In this document: positions 26,354 through 37,800 of the stretch, in pieces
How the letters are laid out: each line of letters begins with the position of its first letter
Numbering within the stretch: position 1 is the first letter of the stretch
From: Guillardia theta CCMP2712
Lineage: Eukaryota > Cryptophyceae > Pyrenomonadales > Geminigeraceae
Assembly: GCF_000315625.1 (NCBI RefSeq)
Contig: NW_005434604.1
Location: 282,278-346,277 of the forward strand
DNA: 64,000 bases
Direction of reading: 5' to 3'
Made by a program: the position numbers and the translations under genes
Notes under the pieces: generated by a model
Seen by the model: only the letters and a program-made list of their open reading frames with translations
Told to the model about the DNA's origin: nothing
Databases searched by the model: none

Positions 26354-28081
26354 TCATTGGTGAAGGGAGGTGATGTAGTGTAGGCGGATGATGAAGTCCG
26401 GCTCCTCGGGAAAGAAGAATCCCTCCAGCGCCTCCGTCGCCTCCGACCTACAGAGCGAAAGTGTGACAGGCAACGGGGTCAGCAAGCAGAGGATACGTAC
26501 GCAGTATCCTTCTCCTCGTAGTGAGCCATGAACGCAACAGCCTGCAGCGATCGTGATGAGGAGCAGAGGGGAGGCGGGAAGGAGAGGGAGTGAAGTAGAA
26601 GAGAGGATTGTGGAAGAAGATGGAGACGCATTTTGAGAGGGAGTGTTGAGGAGGAGGAGGAGGGATGGAGTCTCTCAACTCACTCCCGAGATCTTCTCCA
26701 CGGAGATCAGCCCCTCGAACTGCCCGAGGACATCCAAAACGTCCTTTGCGGCTTGTCAGCTCCACTTTCTTTCCCAGCTGAGCTCGGGTACCTGCTCGAT
26801 GATGTTGGCAGGGCAGTTGGTGATGAGGAGATGGCGAGAGGGCTCCTTGCTCAGCTTATAGCCTAGGGGCAGCAGCGACCTCAACCATGCTGATCAACAG
26901 CCGCAGGTCTCACCGTGTTGCGACAAGAGCCAGTCGTCCTCGAGGATGTTGAGCTGAGCGACGGAAGAGGTGTTCGCCTTCGACTCCTGCAACAAGGAAG
27001 CAGGTCAAAACTTCACGGGGCTGGAGGACCTTTCACCAGGGCGGTTTCCACAGACTTCCTGATAGTCAAACTGTGATTGGACCAGTACTCCTGCACCGCT
27101 GTCAGAGCCGTCGGGTGACGTCAGCAGGTACAGATCGGATCTGCTGCATCATCTCTGAGTAAGTTCCATCCTTCTTGAGGTGTGCATGACTCGGACTCTT
27201 GGCAAACTGGATGACTAGCGTCCGGTTCCTGCTGGGATATCAACATCCCTCCCTCCCCTCTTCACGCTTTCACAAGAATGAAAATCCGTTCAGCTCCTCC
27301 TTAGCATGCACAGCATCCTGACAAGCACATGGCGTCAGCATCGACTGGCCCTGCACATGTTCCAGCTGCTCCCTCGCCTTCAGCTCGTCGAAGCACACGA
27401 AGGCCTGTCCTCGCATCTTCTGCGTCTTGAGCGCCCTTACGTCGAGGATCTTGGTCGAGCCGTTAGACGTATCAAAGATGTCGACATCCTCTGACCTTGC
27501 CGTACTGGGAGAACACAGCGTACAAGAGCTGATGAAGACGGAGGTCACATGAAGGAAACTCCCAAGATATACCTTCCACCTCTCGCATCCGCCTAGGTTT
27601 CACACGCTCCCTCAAGTTCCTGATGTAGAGGGTGTTGCATGGTGGAAGCTGGTCGTAAGATTCCTTGTAGCGGTACGGATGCCTGTGCTCCGAGTCGATG
27701 CCGTTGTCCGCAACGATCTCGCCATCCTTTCTCCTGAGATATTGCGGCCCCGTGACGTCACTAACCTGGTCGACCACTATCACTTCCAGCAGCACTCCAG
27801 CAAACGCTCACCAGTTGTCGATGGCCCATGAGGGCTCGTGGGACCTCAACGCCATAGTTCTGCTCTATCCTCATCGCATCCGATTCTGTGTCTCTCCCCA
27901 AAGACATGGTCTCCTCCTCCGAAAACTTCAGATCCATCTCGTCCGAACTGGACCCTCCCCGAAGGCTCAGAAAGGGCGCGTGTGCGTGAGAAGTGAGACC
28001 AGCGCATTGCACGGAATCAACACCGCAACCATGAAGCTGCGATACCAGAGACAACACGACTACCAACCCCACTGCCCCCAT
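26354..28081 (-). CDS. U1A/U2B''-type two-RRM splicing protein with N-terminal signal peptide
   Basis: RNA-binding protein of the U1A/U2B''/SNF family, which binds U1 or U2 snRNA stem-loops. RRM1: NTLYIRNLRERVKPRRMRE, LLYAVFSQYGK, ILDVRALKTQKMRGQAFV (RNP1-like), LVIQFAKSPSHAHLKKDGT. RRM2: SRHLLITNCPANIIEQ, DVLDVLGQFEGLISVEKISG, AVAFMAHYEEKDTA, SEATEALEGFFFPEEPDF, ending YITSLHQ. Inferred introns are 39-51 nt and keep phase. The first exon starts MGAVGLVVVLSLVSQLHG, a signal-peptide pattern, then a Ser/Ala/His-rich stretch with SLRGG. It joins in frame through a 46-nt intron (GTGAGCGTTT...CGACCAG) to VSDVTGPQYLRRKDGE. An in-frame stop lies upstream of this ATG. Nuclear U1A/U2B'' proteins lack such a leader. 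Confidence 0.88.
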
Positions 28082-28883
28082 GCCCTTATGTCCGTTTGTA
28101 GCTGCGTTTCGTCATGAACATGTTCTCGTCACTTCGCTATCATGGCTGCATGCTGATCGTCGCGCTACCTGCCATCGGCCTTGATACCCTCCCTCGCCTG
28201 CCGCACTAACCTCCTGCACAGTCGCATTGCCATGCAAGGCACTGCCAGGGATTTTCGTTGACCAGCCCGCCTCAGTGAAAGTTTTGGATGTGACTCACTA
28301 CTGTCAGTGACACTGCCGTCGTCCACCGGCCCCGGGCCCCTCACCGCCGGTTCAAGCCGGGCTGAAAATCACGGTCCGGGACTCGGTCGGACCCGGGCTG
28401 GACCGGGCCGGCGGCTTCCGAGTGACTGGGCCGTCTGCCGGCCCGACAGCAGCGGGCAGAAACAGTGGCTTGAACCAACGCAGAAGTTTCCTGCGCGGGG
28501 CCGACCCGGTCACCGGCGGCCCGCCCCGGCGTTCGCAGTGTGGCCGGGCCCGCCCGGGTCTCGCCGCCCCCCCGGCTCTGGAAGTATGAGTTGTGACCTA
28601 AAGCACCTAGATAGGGTGGGGGTCCTTCGAATGAGTACCCCCTACCCCTACAAACACTACCCTTACCTCCTTTTGGATACCACAATATGCAATAAAATGT
28701 AATATGGCACCCCACCCCCACAAACAGAATTGTCAATTCGTTGTGAATTGGGCAAATGTATGGGGAAACTCAGGAAACTTTCTTGTTGCGCCATCTGCAA
28801 CAACGGACTACCCCTAGTATGGTACCCCCTACCCCCCATTTCACTCGATCACCCCTACCCCAAGGAAGTTCCTCAGACACGCC
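28082..28883. other. divergent intergenic region: CCGG-rich island plus ACCCC-rich tract
   Basis: Between the U1A-like gene (-) and lumazine synthase (+). 28305-28585 is saturated with CCGG/GGCC and begins with CAGTGACACTG. 28610-28870 is rich in ACCCCTA-like runs. No coding potential I trust. Confidence 0.5.
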
Positions 28884-30596
28884 ATGCTAAGGATCCTCAT
28901 CGCTCTTGCTGTCTGCGGCCATGCAGCAGCCTTCGCTCCCTCCCTGAACCCAGGTGTCACATGTCTTCTTCCTGCTCCTGCTCCTGCTCCTGCTCCTTAT
29001 TCTCCTGCTCCTGCTCCTGCTCCTGCTCCTTATTCTCCTGCTCCTGCTCCTGCTACTGCTCCTGCTCCTGCTCCTGCTCCTTCTCATGTCCCTGAACCCA
29101 GGTGTCACATGTCTTCTTCCTGCTCCAGCTTCTCATTCTTCTGCTCCTTCTGATGTCCCTTCTTTTGTTTTTGTATTCTCTGCCATAAACAATGGCAAAA
29201 CAATGCCATTTTACCTTCTCGCTTTGCACTTCTTTCTTCTTCCGACTTTCTCTCCTGTAACCATCACTCGTTTCATCCTTATCGTCTGTGTCAGGACGTT
29301 TGGCCCTCAGGAAGTCGCAGCCTTGCCCTCTCAAGCCTGCCCACCTTCCCGCTATCCTCTCGGACAAGCAGCACTCTGTGCCAGCAGTTGCACAGCAGGC
29401 TACTAAGGGCATCTCCTTCCCCCAGGTAAAGACGCCTGCCCTCAAGTTTGCATCTGACGTGCGTCAGCTCGACGGCAAGGGTATGAGAGTTGGGATTGTT
29501 TCTACCCGATGGAACGCCGAGGTTGTGGTGAGATATGTCCATCTCGTTTGAACCAAGGCTGAAGTTGGTCCATGCCTGCCTCAACAGAACAAGCTCAAGG
29601 ATGGAGCTCGGTGACGCATCAGGCTCATCAGTGCCGTCTTCTTACTGATCGCTGGTTCGCAGTGCTGGTCTCAAAGAATGCCAAGTCGAAGACTCGAATG
29701 TCGTCGAGTTCGAGGTGAACACAACTCCTCAGCCCCTTCTCAGTTTGGGTCTGATCTACATCTACATCTACATCTGCATCCGCATCTACAACTCTGATAC
29801 CTTCATGTTCATGTTCATCGTGGTAACGCAGCATCGTGTCAGGTTCCAGGATCCTGGGAGCTGCCTCTTGCCTGCCGCTACATGGCTCAGACACAGAAGG
29901 TGGACGCCATCATCGCCATTGGAGTGAGCGAAGAGTTGCCATGCTCGCCGGATGATAACAGAGGCGTCAGGTCCTCGTCAAGGGCGAGACGGACCACTAT
30001 GACATGATCAAGGACGCTGCTACCGACGCGCTCATGATGGTAGAGCAGCTCGCTGTAGCGGGCCGCGATCGCTGATTCTTATGTTGCCCCAGCTCGGCCT
30101 CGAGACTGGGATCCCCGTGCTCAATGGAATCCTTGGATGCCACACTATGGAGCAGGTAAGGAGATGGGAGGCAGTGGGGAGGAGGAGGAGGAAGGGGCCC
30201 GGGGTGGGGGAAGGGAAGCAGGTCACTGTCTACTGGATGCATGATCTTCAACCTGTGCAGGCTGAGGCTAGAGCAACAGGAGACAACAACCATGGAGTGT
30301 GCGTTCTCGCTGCGGGAGCTGGTGGCTGGTTGACTTGCTGCAGGTGGTGGGGGAAGACTGCGATCGAGATGGCTACCCTGCGAGCGACGCAGATGGGCAA
30401 GGTGAGGAGGGAAGACGAAGTATGCGGGGGATGCAGAAAGGATGTGGAGTGGGAAGAGTAGTGGGAGAGGAAGGGAAGGTGGTGAAAGATAAACCAACCA
30501 AAGGGAGGAAGGGAGGACGGAGGGTGCGACTGACTAGATGCTTGTAGGGACCCATCGCAGCTTCTGGAGTGGAGAAGAAGAAAGTTTTGTTCTAAG
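28884..30596 (+). CDS. ribH: plastid-targeted 6,7-dimethyl-8-ribityllumazine synthase
   Basis: Penultimate enzyme of riboflavin synthesis; condenses a pyrimidinedione with dihydroxybutanone phosphate. Exon 1 encodes MLRILIALAVCGHAAAFAP, a signal peptide whose AAFAP end matches the Phe-containing cleavage motif of secondary red plastids. After a long repeat-filled intron, exon 2 (near 29293) gives RLALRKSQPCPLKPAH and the enzyme start GKGMRVGIVSTRWNAEVV. Later exons carry AGLKECQVEDSNVVEFE, VPGSWELPLACRYMA (near 29850), VLVKGETDHYDMI (catalytic His; Lys where many have Arg), LGLETGIPVLNGILGCHTME, and the final GKTAIEMATLRATQ and GPIAASGVEKKKVLF. At least seven short introns. Riboflavin synthesis is plastidic in algae and plants, which fits the leader. 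Confidence 0.93.
28974..29123. repeat. CCTGCT minisatellite with duplicated splice-donor region in ribH intron 1
   Basis: Runs of CCTGCT(CCTGCT)n between two copies of a 38-bp segment (28942-28979 and 29088-29125 approx.) that includes the exon-1 end CCTGAACCCAG and the donor GTGTCACATG. Two equivalent 5' splice sites therefore exist. Confidence 0.8.
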
Positions 30597-30875
30597 TGCT
30601 GGCAATCTCGAGAGTCCGTTTCGGTCTTCTGCTATGCTTTCGCAAGGAATTTTCAACCTGAGAGAGGGACCAGTTTGACTAGTAAACGATCAAAACTTGA
30701 ATTTCGCGCTCTCCACATGATTTTCGCAAGCAGAACTTTTGAGAATGTCGAGGACATTCACTTCAAATTAACTAGATGAGATTTCCCCGCCCTCAACTCA
30801 TACCACAAGACGACATGAAGTTATTAGGGTTTATTTTGTCACACGTACACTCTACTATCTCCCCTCCTCACCCGT

Positions 30876-32661
30876 TCACTTCTCGCTCTTCTTACCGAAC
30901 TGCTTCTCAGTGCATTCTTCACCCTGGATGGCGGTAGAGAAACCAACACCGTACATCGTCTGGAGCGTTCGGTCGATGAGATCAGCACCCGACCACTTCT
31001 GGTGCGTCAGCGTGTCGACTTCCTCCTCCGACTCAGGTCTCTGCACACCCTCCACGTATCCGAGCATCGACTGCTCCTCCACAAGGGTGCGGCATAGCCG
31101 GTTGGCGCTAAGGGAGGAGATGTGGAAGCCTGCGAGGGTCACGAACTGCCACACGAACCCGAGCTTTCCGAGCTCCTTGCAGAAGTTGTGCATCTCCGCA
31201 TCCGTCATGCCGGCCGCGTCCCAGTTGAAGGAAGGAGAGAGGTTGTAGGCGAGGTACGGCTTCTGGCCCTGCCCATACACGTCTTCGAGCCCCTTGGAGA
31301 GCTTCTGGGCGTCGGCGAGGATAGGCTTGGCGGTCTCGGCCCACAGGATGTCAGCGTAAGGAGCGAAGTGTCGGAGGCGATGGATGCAGCTGTCGATGCC
31401 GGGCTGCATGGCAAAGTAGCCTTCTCGGGTCCGAGGAAGCTCCCAGCACCAGAAGATGTCCTGACCTCCCAACAGCTCCTTCGCAAGGATCCGCGCGTCC
31501 TCGTGTGCGATGCCAGGGAACGCGGAGTTCTCTTTGTTCCACTTTTCCAACTTCCAATCCTCGGCGCCCTTGGCCTTGAGCTCCCGCAGCACAGCTTTAT
31601 GGTACGTCATGACTGGGTGCTGCTCCTTCCATGCCGCCACCTCAGCAGGTGACTCTGCGTTTCTGTAAGGCTTCGCCTTGGGGTCAGTGGTGCCCTGGAT
31701 GAAGACATGATCCCTCGGATCCTGATTCGATTCGATCAGCTTGGCTGCTTCGGCATCTGTACGCGCAACAAGGACGGTGTCTGCTCCGAGGATGTCGCAC
31801 TGCAGGCGGGCAGCCATAAGACGGTCGATGTGCTCCCTTGTGGACACCAGCACCTTTCCTCCCATGTGTCCGCATTTCTTCGCTCCGTGCTTCTGGTCCT
31901 CGAAGTGGATCCCAGACGCTCCGGATTCCACCATGGACTTGGTGAGGCGCATCACGGCCGTCATGCCACCATGCCCGGTGTCTCCGTCGGCGATGATAGG
32001 GCGGAGGTAATCGATCCCCTTGTCGAAGCTTCCCTTGGTCCATTGCGCTTCGAATTGTTTCCGGTCATGAAACTGCTGAGCTCGGAACAATCTCTCCACG
32101 TGCTTAGGGACAGTGTCGAAGGGATAATCGGCGAGATCAGGGCCAGGCTCCATGAGAGTGGAGTGATGGGAGGAAGCCTGCCAACCTGACACGTAGATGG
32201 TCTCGGCAAACTGAACCATCTGCGTGAGCTGAGCGACATCCAGGCATCCAAACGTCACTGTGCATCTGTCCTGCTCTCGGAGGCTCTTGATAAGCTCGAA
32301 CAACTTGGCGGCTGTAAGGGATGACGCCGGGCGAGGCCATTCCACGGATCCTCGAAGCCTAGCCACGTCCTCTCCATTGTAGTTTCGGAAAGTGCGCTTG
32401 AATCGATCCGAGAACATCCAAGCTTCGATCTGCTTTACTCGCTGTTCGTGTGAGATCATGTGACGCGGGTTCTTGCTATCAGATCTGATCCCAAAAGGTG
32501 CCCAAGCACTTCCAGGAGGTGGGGTGGCAAACTTAGACTTCTTTGAATCCCCGAAGCCCTGGTTGCATCGTCAGAACAAAAGTAACTTCACTCAACTCGA
32601 CGCACCGGTGCAGGCATGTCGAAGGATGAACGAGCAGTCGGCTCGCTATGCGACCAACCAT
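30876..32661 (-). CDS. isocitrate lyase, possibly with a mitochondrial leader exon
   Basis: Glyoxylate-cycle enzyme that splits isocitrate into succinate and glyoxylate. The main exon (32459-30876 from its first ATG) encodes 527 residues with the signature AKKCGHMGGKV, the metal-site stretch DGDTGHGG, FEDQKHG, WCWELPRT, and YNLSPSFNW. The reading frame is open further upstream to an acceptor near 32554. A 43-nt intron would join it to MVGRIASRLLVHPSTCLHRC (ATG at 32661), an Arg-rich amphipathic leader like a mitochondrial presequence. The C-terminus FGKKSEK has no PTS1 peroxisome signal. It is convergent with ribH. The enzyme call is very sure; the leader exon is inference. Confidence 0.95.
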
Positions 32662-34846
32662 ACTTTTGCTCTGAAAGAAGTCTAGAAGAAATGTGCAGCT
32701 TGCGAGCAGCTGCTTGAGCTGACCTACAAACATCCAAGTTTCAATCTTGGTTTCTCACGTCTCGCCACGAAAACACGTACACTTGCTGTCTACTGCACGT
32801 CTTGAAATCAACATGAACATATCAAAGGATCTTGTCGTACAGATCCTTGCAAAAATTAATCTAAATCATCAAGATCCTCACCAACTCTATGCTTTCAATC
32901 ACTCCATTAGCCATATCAAACTTATTTTCTTTTGTTTCTCAAGCACTTTCCGTGTTCTCCTCTCCTCCACCGCTTCTGCCACCGCCGCCTTCACGACATG
33001 CACTTACCTTGCGCCTCCTGGTGCCATGGTGCTCCGACAAACTTTTTCCACCCCTTCCCTTTTATACCCTGCTCATAGCACACCCCTACCACCTCGGCCC
33101 TTCATTGTCAACCACCTACCCTACTGTAAAGTGCTAATTGCGCCTGCTCCGCACATTTTTCAGGGAAAAGTCCGGGTATTTTTAGGGAAAATCAGGGGTA
33201 CTGAGAAGACCCCTGCAACAAGCTAGATACACCCTTCTCGACCACCCCACGATTTGTATACCCCACCCCCAAGGTTCAATTTTTTCCAGCCTCCAATCGG
33301 GGATCACCCCCACCCCCCCTTTGCCCAATATCTCAATGAAGGGACTTTTAAATCACTTATTGGATTGATCCAAAGACGAAAAGATATTTTATCGATAATT
33401 TGAGGAGTCACTTCTGCTCAAAATGACTATTTTCACCATCTTAAAACTACTTATTAGTTATCCCCATACCATTTCGCCCCCACCAGGCCCCCCCGACCAG
33501 TTACTTGACTACCCCACCCCTCCCTCGGACCTCAGGGAATCCCCCGAAGTTCTGCATTGCGACCACCAGGCCTACACCAGCGCGCGGCCCTCCCCCTTCG
33601 CCCCCAGTCATTTATAACTCCCCGTCTCGAGTTTTAACCGCGCTCCGTCACAGGCCGGGCCGGGCGCGTCAGTTTCAAATTTCAACTACGTACTACGCAG
33701 TTGAAATTTGTGACAGTGTTGAGGCTGCTCGGAGTCCGATCACCGCCGGTGTAACCACGGTGACCGTACGGTACCGCCGTATCAGCACGGTCCGATCGAC
33801 CATTGAGAGAACCGTTCGGACTGGCTAAAACGTGACGGTGCCACGGCCCGGGTGACGCGGCCGTACCGGAATCTGAGGCCGGGGCCGGTCAGCCAGTGAC
33901 TCTGGCACCCGGCGGGCCGGGTCTTGCCGGCGGGCCCGCTGGGCCCCCGCCGTCGTCCGACAGAGGAAGTCAACAAGGACAGCTTTTCCTTTGATAGTCC
34001 AAAAATTCGCTGCCTTTTGTATCTCCTAGCAAATCGGCCGTTTTCCAACCGCCAGACTCTGCACCCACCCCTATGCAGGAGCGACCAGACCCCCATAGAT
34101 CTCGTTCAACCCCCCAAATAATCACCCCACCCTACTGTCTTCCAAAGTATTTTAGCCACAATTTCCGTTTGTACCCCTACTTTCTAATGCAGAGTACCCT
34201 ACAATATCTGGTTTTCGATTCAATCCTTTGGGATAACCCTACGTCGCATACACCAACCCCATCATTGAAAACCACCACCCCACCACCTAGCTTTGGTTTA
34301 CTACCCCACGGGTTCGAATTTCATCACCCTACCATTGCACAGAGCGATCATAATGATTACTTATGACCCCTACATGGAGTGGTCAAAGTAGGGGTGAATG
34401 CCTCTAAAAGTCAACCCCTACCCCCTGCCGAAAGGTGTTTTGTCCATAGTACCCCATCCAATCCCTTACCCACCAGGAGACTTCGCGCCATGTACTGCTG
34501 AGTTGGTGGGGAGCAAGGAGACAGGCACACAGGGAGGTGGGGACGTGGGGAAGGAGATGTTGTCAGGATAGATCAAGCGAAGCATTGCTGATCGGTATAG
34601 CTGCATAACTTGCTATGGAACAATACGTCATCGTTTACCTCTGTGTGGAAGTGCAAAACAGGAAGTTAGTCTACTTGGGGCGTTGGGCTATTTTCAAGTG
34701 TTGGGATGTCATACACACGCTGCGTGCTTTGATACTTTTCAAGAGCCGCTATGATGTTCAACATAGAGTCTGATTTGATCTGCTTCAGAGTTTGGATTTC
34801 ACGGATTGGTAAATCTTGCTATAGAAGCCGCGCGTAATCAAGCAGG
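32662..34846. other. divergent intergenic region: ACCCC-rich tracts and a CCGG-rich island
   Basis: Between isocitrate lyase (-) and kinesin (+). 33050-33560 and 34060-34470 are rich in CCCC-containing runs. 33635-33960 is a CCGG/GGCC island with TTTCAAATTTCAACTACGTA and its inverted partner, and CCAGTGACTCTGG. No gene seen. Confidence 0.5.
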
Positions 34847-37800
34847 ATGGCTGACGGGGAGAGTGTCCGAGTTGCCGTTCGAGTTAGGCCTTTCAATCAG
34901 GTATAGACAATGACACGATGTAAGTTCCGAGGTGATGGTGCCGTTTTGCAGCGTGAGAAGGACAGAGACTCAAAACTATGCGTCAGAATGTTGGGTCTGT
35001 GAAAGACTCGATGTCATAGAAGTGAGCTGGGTCTGAAATGCTATCTAGGACCCACGACAACGGTGATCAACCCAGAAGATGGCAAAGATAAGAGCTTCAC
35101 GTTCGATTTCAGCTACTGGTCCCATGATGGGTATGATAACTGTGCTGTTTCGGTGAGTTGGATTGAAATCCCCAGGGAACGAATGCGTCCGGACGGATAT
35201 AATGAGTGTGGTGGAGAAGGAATGGTGAGTAAGACACACATTTTCTGAACAACTCTGAGAATCCCTCGGGAGATTGTTTCCTGACCAATTATGTTTATTT
35301 GCAGGGGACTGATGGTGCTACATATGCTGATCAGAAGAAGGTTTTCGATGACCTCGGACAGGTCATTGAAAGCCATAGCCGTGTGGAAGAGTGTAAGCTT
35401 TACCTAGGGCGTTCTAAACAATGCATATGAGGGATATAATTCTTGGTACTTTGCATTATCAAAGATTTTTATGGATCTTGATGCCCATTTCAGCTTGTTT
35501 GCGTATGGGCAAACGGGTGCAGGAAAATCGTATAGTATGGTTGGCTATGGTGTCAACAAAGGTTATTCTAAACTTAAGCATTATCTTCAACGCTGATAGT
35601 CCATGGATTAGGAATTGTTCCAATATCTTGTGATGAGATCTTCAAGAGAATCGAAGAGCAAAAGGCTTCAAGTCCAGACAAATATCAGGTCCAACCGATT
35701 TCTGGAGTCTGTGTTTCCCTTATTTATGCTTTCACTTCATTTTCGGAAATTGCTCTTCTACTTCATGTTTGGATTTGACTTGACTCCTTGCACAGTTTCA
35801 AGTTACGATTCAAATGTTGGAAATTTATAACGAACAGGTAAAACTCCCATTCCTTGTGTCATGAATTTTTAATATTTTTCCTCTCAGGTTCGAGATCTAT
35901 TCTCCAAAACGAATCCATCTGGCGGACTCAAAGTAGGTTCACATCTCTTCTTCATGCTCTAAAATACCTTCAAGGTACGCATGAATCCGAAAAGTGGGGT
36001 CGAAGTAGTCGGCTTGACAGAATGGCCGGTTGGGAGGTAAAAAGCATTTTGCTTGACCCAACTTGACCGAACTTGATTTTTCAGCTACCAAGAGATCGAT
36101 GAACGCATTGAAACAGGTTCTGAGGCATGTTTGCATTGTTCAATCTGTCAACCATTGCCCTGCAGCAACCAAAAACAGGACCGTTGCGTCCACAAACATG
36201 AATGCCACGTCTTCTAGGGCACATACAGTAGTGACGATCACATACACTCAGGCAACGTCTCAGGGATAGAATGCATGATATTCTAACAAACAAATACAGT
36301 TGGAACTGAACGCAAAGGGCCCAGGGAAACATTCTGAGAAGAAGGTCAGCGCCTTGTTCAATAGATCCCACTGATGATGAAGGGCTGCAGGCCAAAATGA
36401 ATCTTGTTGACCTTGCGGGCTCCGAACGTGCAGAGAGCACAGGAGCAACAGGAGATCGATTGAAAGAAGGCGCAGCGATCAACCTTTCACTCACTATGTT
36501 AGGTATACAGCCAGGATTGTTGTTTCCTCGCATCCTCACAGATGGTTTTAAGGAAATGTGATCACTGCGTTGGCTGAGAGGTCGAACAATCCTAACAAGA
36601 AAGTTCTCATCCCGTATGACTGATATATACAAAAAGTTTTTTTCGATATTAATCTTGGACTCGACGCTAATCAGATATCGAGACTCGAAATTGACTTGCA
36701 TCCTGCAAGATGCCCTTGGTGGCAACTCAAAAACGATCATGGTGAGGCTTGAAATCCACCTTGTAATAGTTGGCTTATCTGTATTTGCAGGTTTGCGCTA
36801 TCTCTCCAGCAGACATTAATTTTGAAGAGGTGCTCAACGATCCGAAGGAGCTGCTCTGTGATGCAATTCAAACAGACGGTGGGCACACTCCGATATGCTG
36901 ATCGAGCCAAGCAGATCAAGAATAAACCAAAGGTCATCTTACCCGACAGCAAGAAGTCTGCTGATAGCCTTGCAGGTCAACATCGATCCAACCGAAATGT
37001 TGATCCAGCAGCTCAAGGAGGAGGTGAGAGCATGCGACCACCAATGAAGTCTGGTTCACTGGTGAAACAGAACGAGAGATTGAAGCAGCAGATGGGCACT
37101 GGTGGAGGTCCACCAGGAACTGTCATGACAGAGGAAGAGAAAGAAGCGATGAAGAAGCAGGTCTGATCCTGACGCCCGAGAATGAGGTCACTCACTGGTG
37201 TACGTTCACAGTTGGAAGACGAAATGGCGGCTAAAATGGCAGAGAATGAGAAGATGCTGGCCGAGATGTCCAAGGTGGCTATTGGTGTGCTTGCAGTTGG
37301 CCCAAGGATGATGGCAACTTTCAGAGTTGGGAGGAGAAGCTCAAGGAGGCGCAAGAGAAGGTCAGGATGCCATGCTTCCCAACCCTCCCTCCTTGCTTCT
37401 CTGCTTTCCTTGACCATTGGGCAGGCTGCTGCCGAAGGAGGGAGCGCGCAATCCGAGCAAAAGCGCCGCGAGGTACGATATGAGACGGCCAGGAGGAGAA
37501 ACGTTGACATGATCTCACGCAGACTGAGCCGCATATTCTCAATATCAACGAGGACCCAGTCTTGTCCAGGGCGATCTGTTACTTCTTCCCTTTGGGCGAA
37601 GAGATCAATATCGGAAATCGCGACCGTCCTGGAGAGGTGATCCGTTCAGTCTCGGACCTAGTAGCTGATCATGTCGACCCATCTTTGCAGGAAGAGATAT
37701 TGTTGGGAGGCGTCAGCATCCGACCCGATCATTGTCGTGTTACAAATACTGACGGCAAGCTGATCATGGGAGTACGTGAAGAGGTCTTGGCTTCCCTCGC

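Noticed and set aside
28610-28870. ACCCC-rich tract as interstitial telomere repeat
   Set aside because: No regular unit repeats in tandem, and the region is inside a gene-dense segment.
31108-32340. Several frames on both strands overlapping isocitrate lyase
   Set aside because: Shadows of the 527-residue coding frame; no domains of their own.
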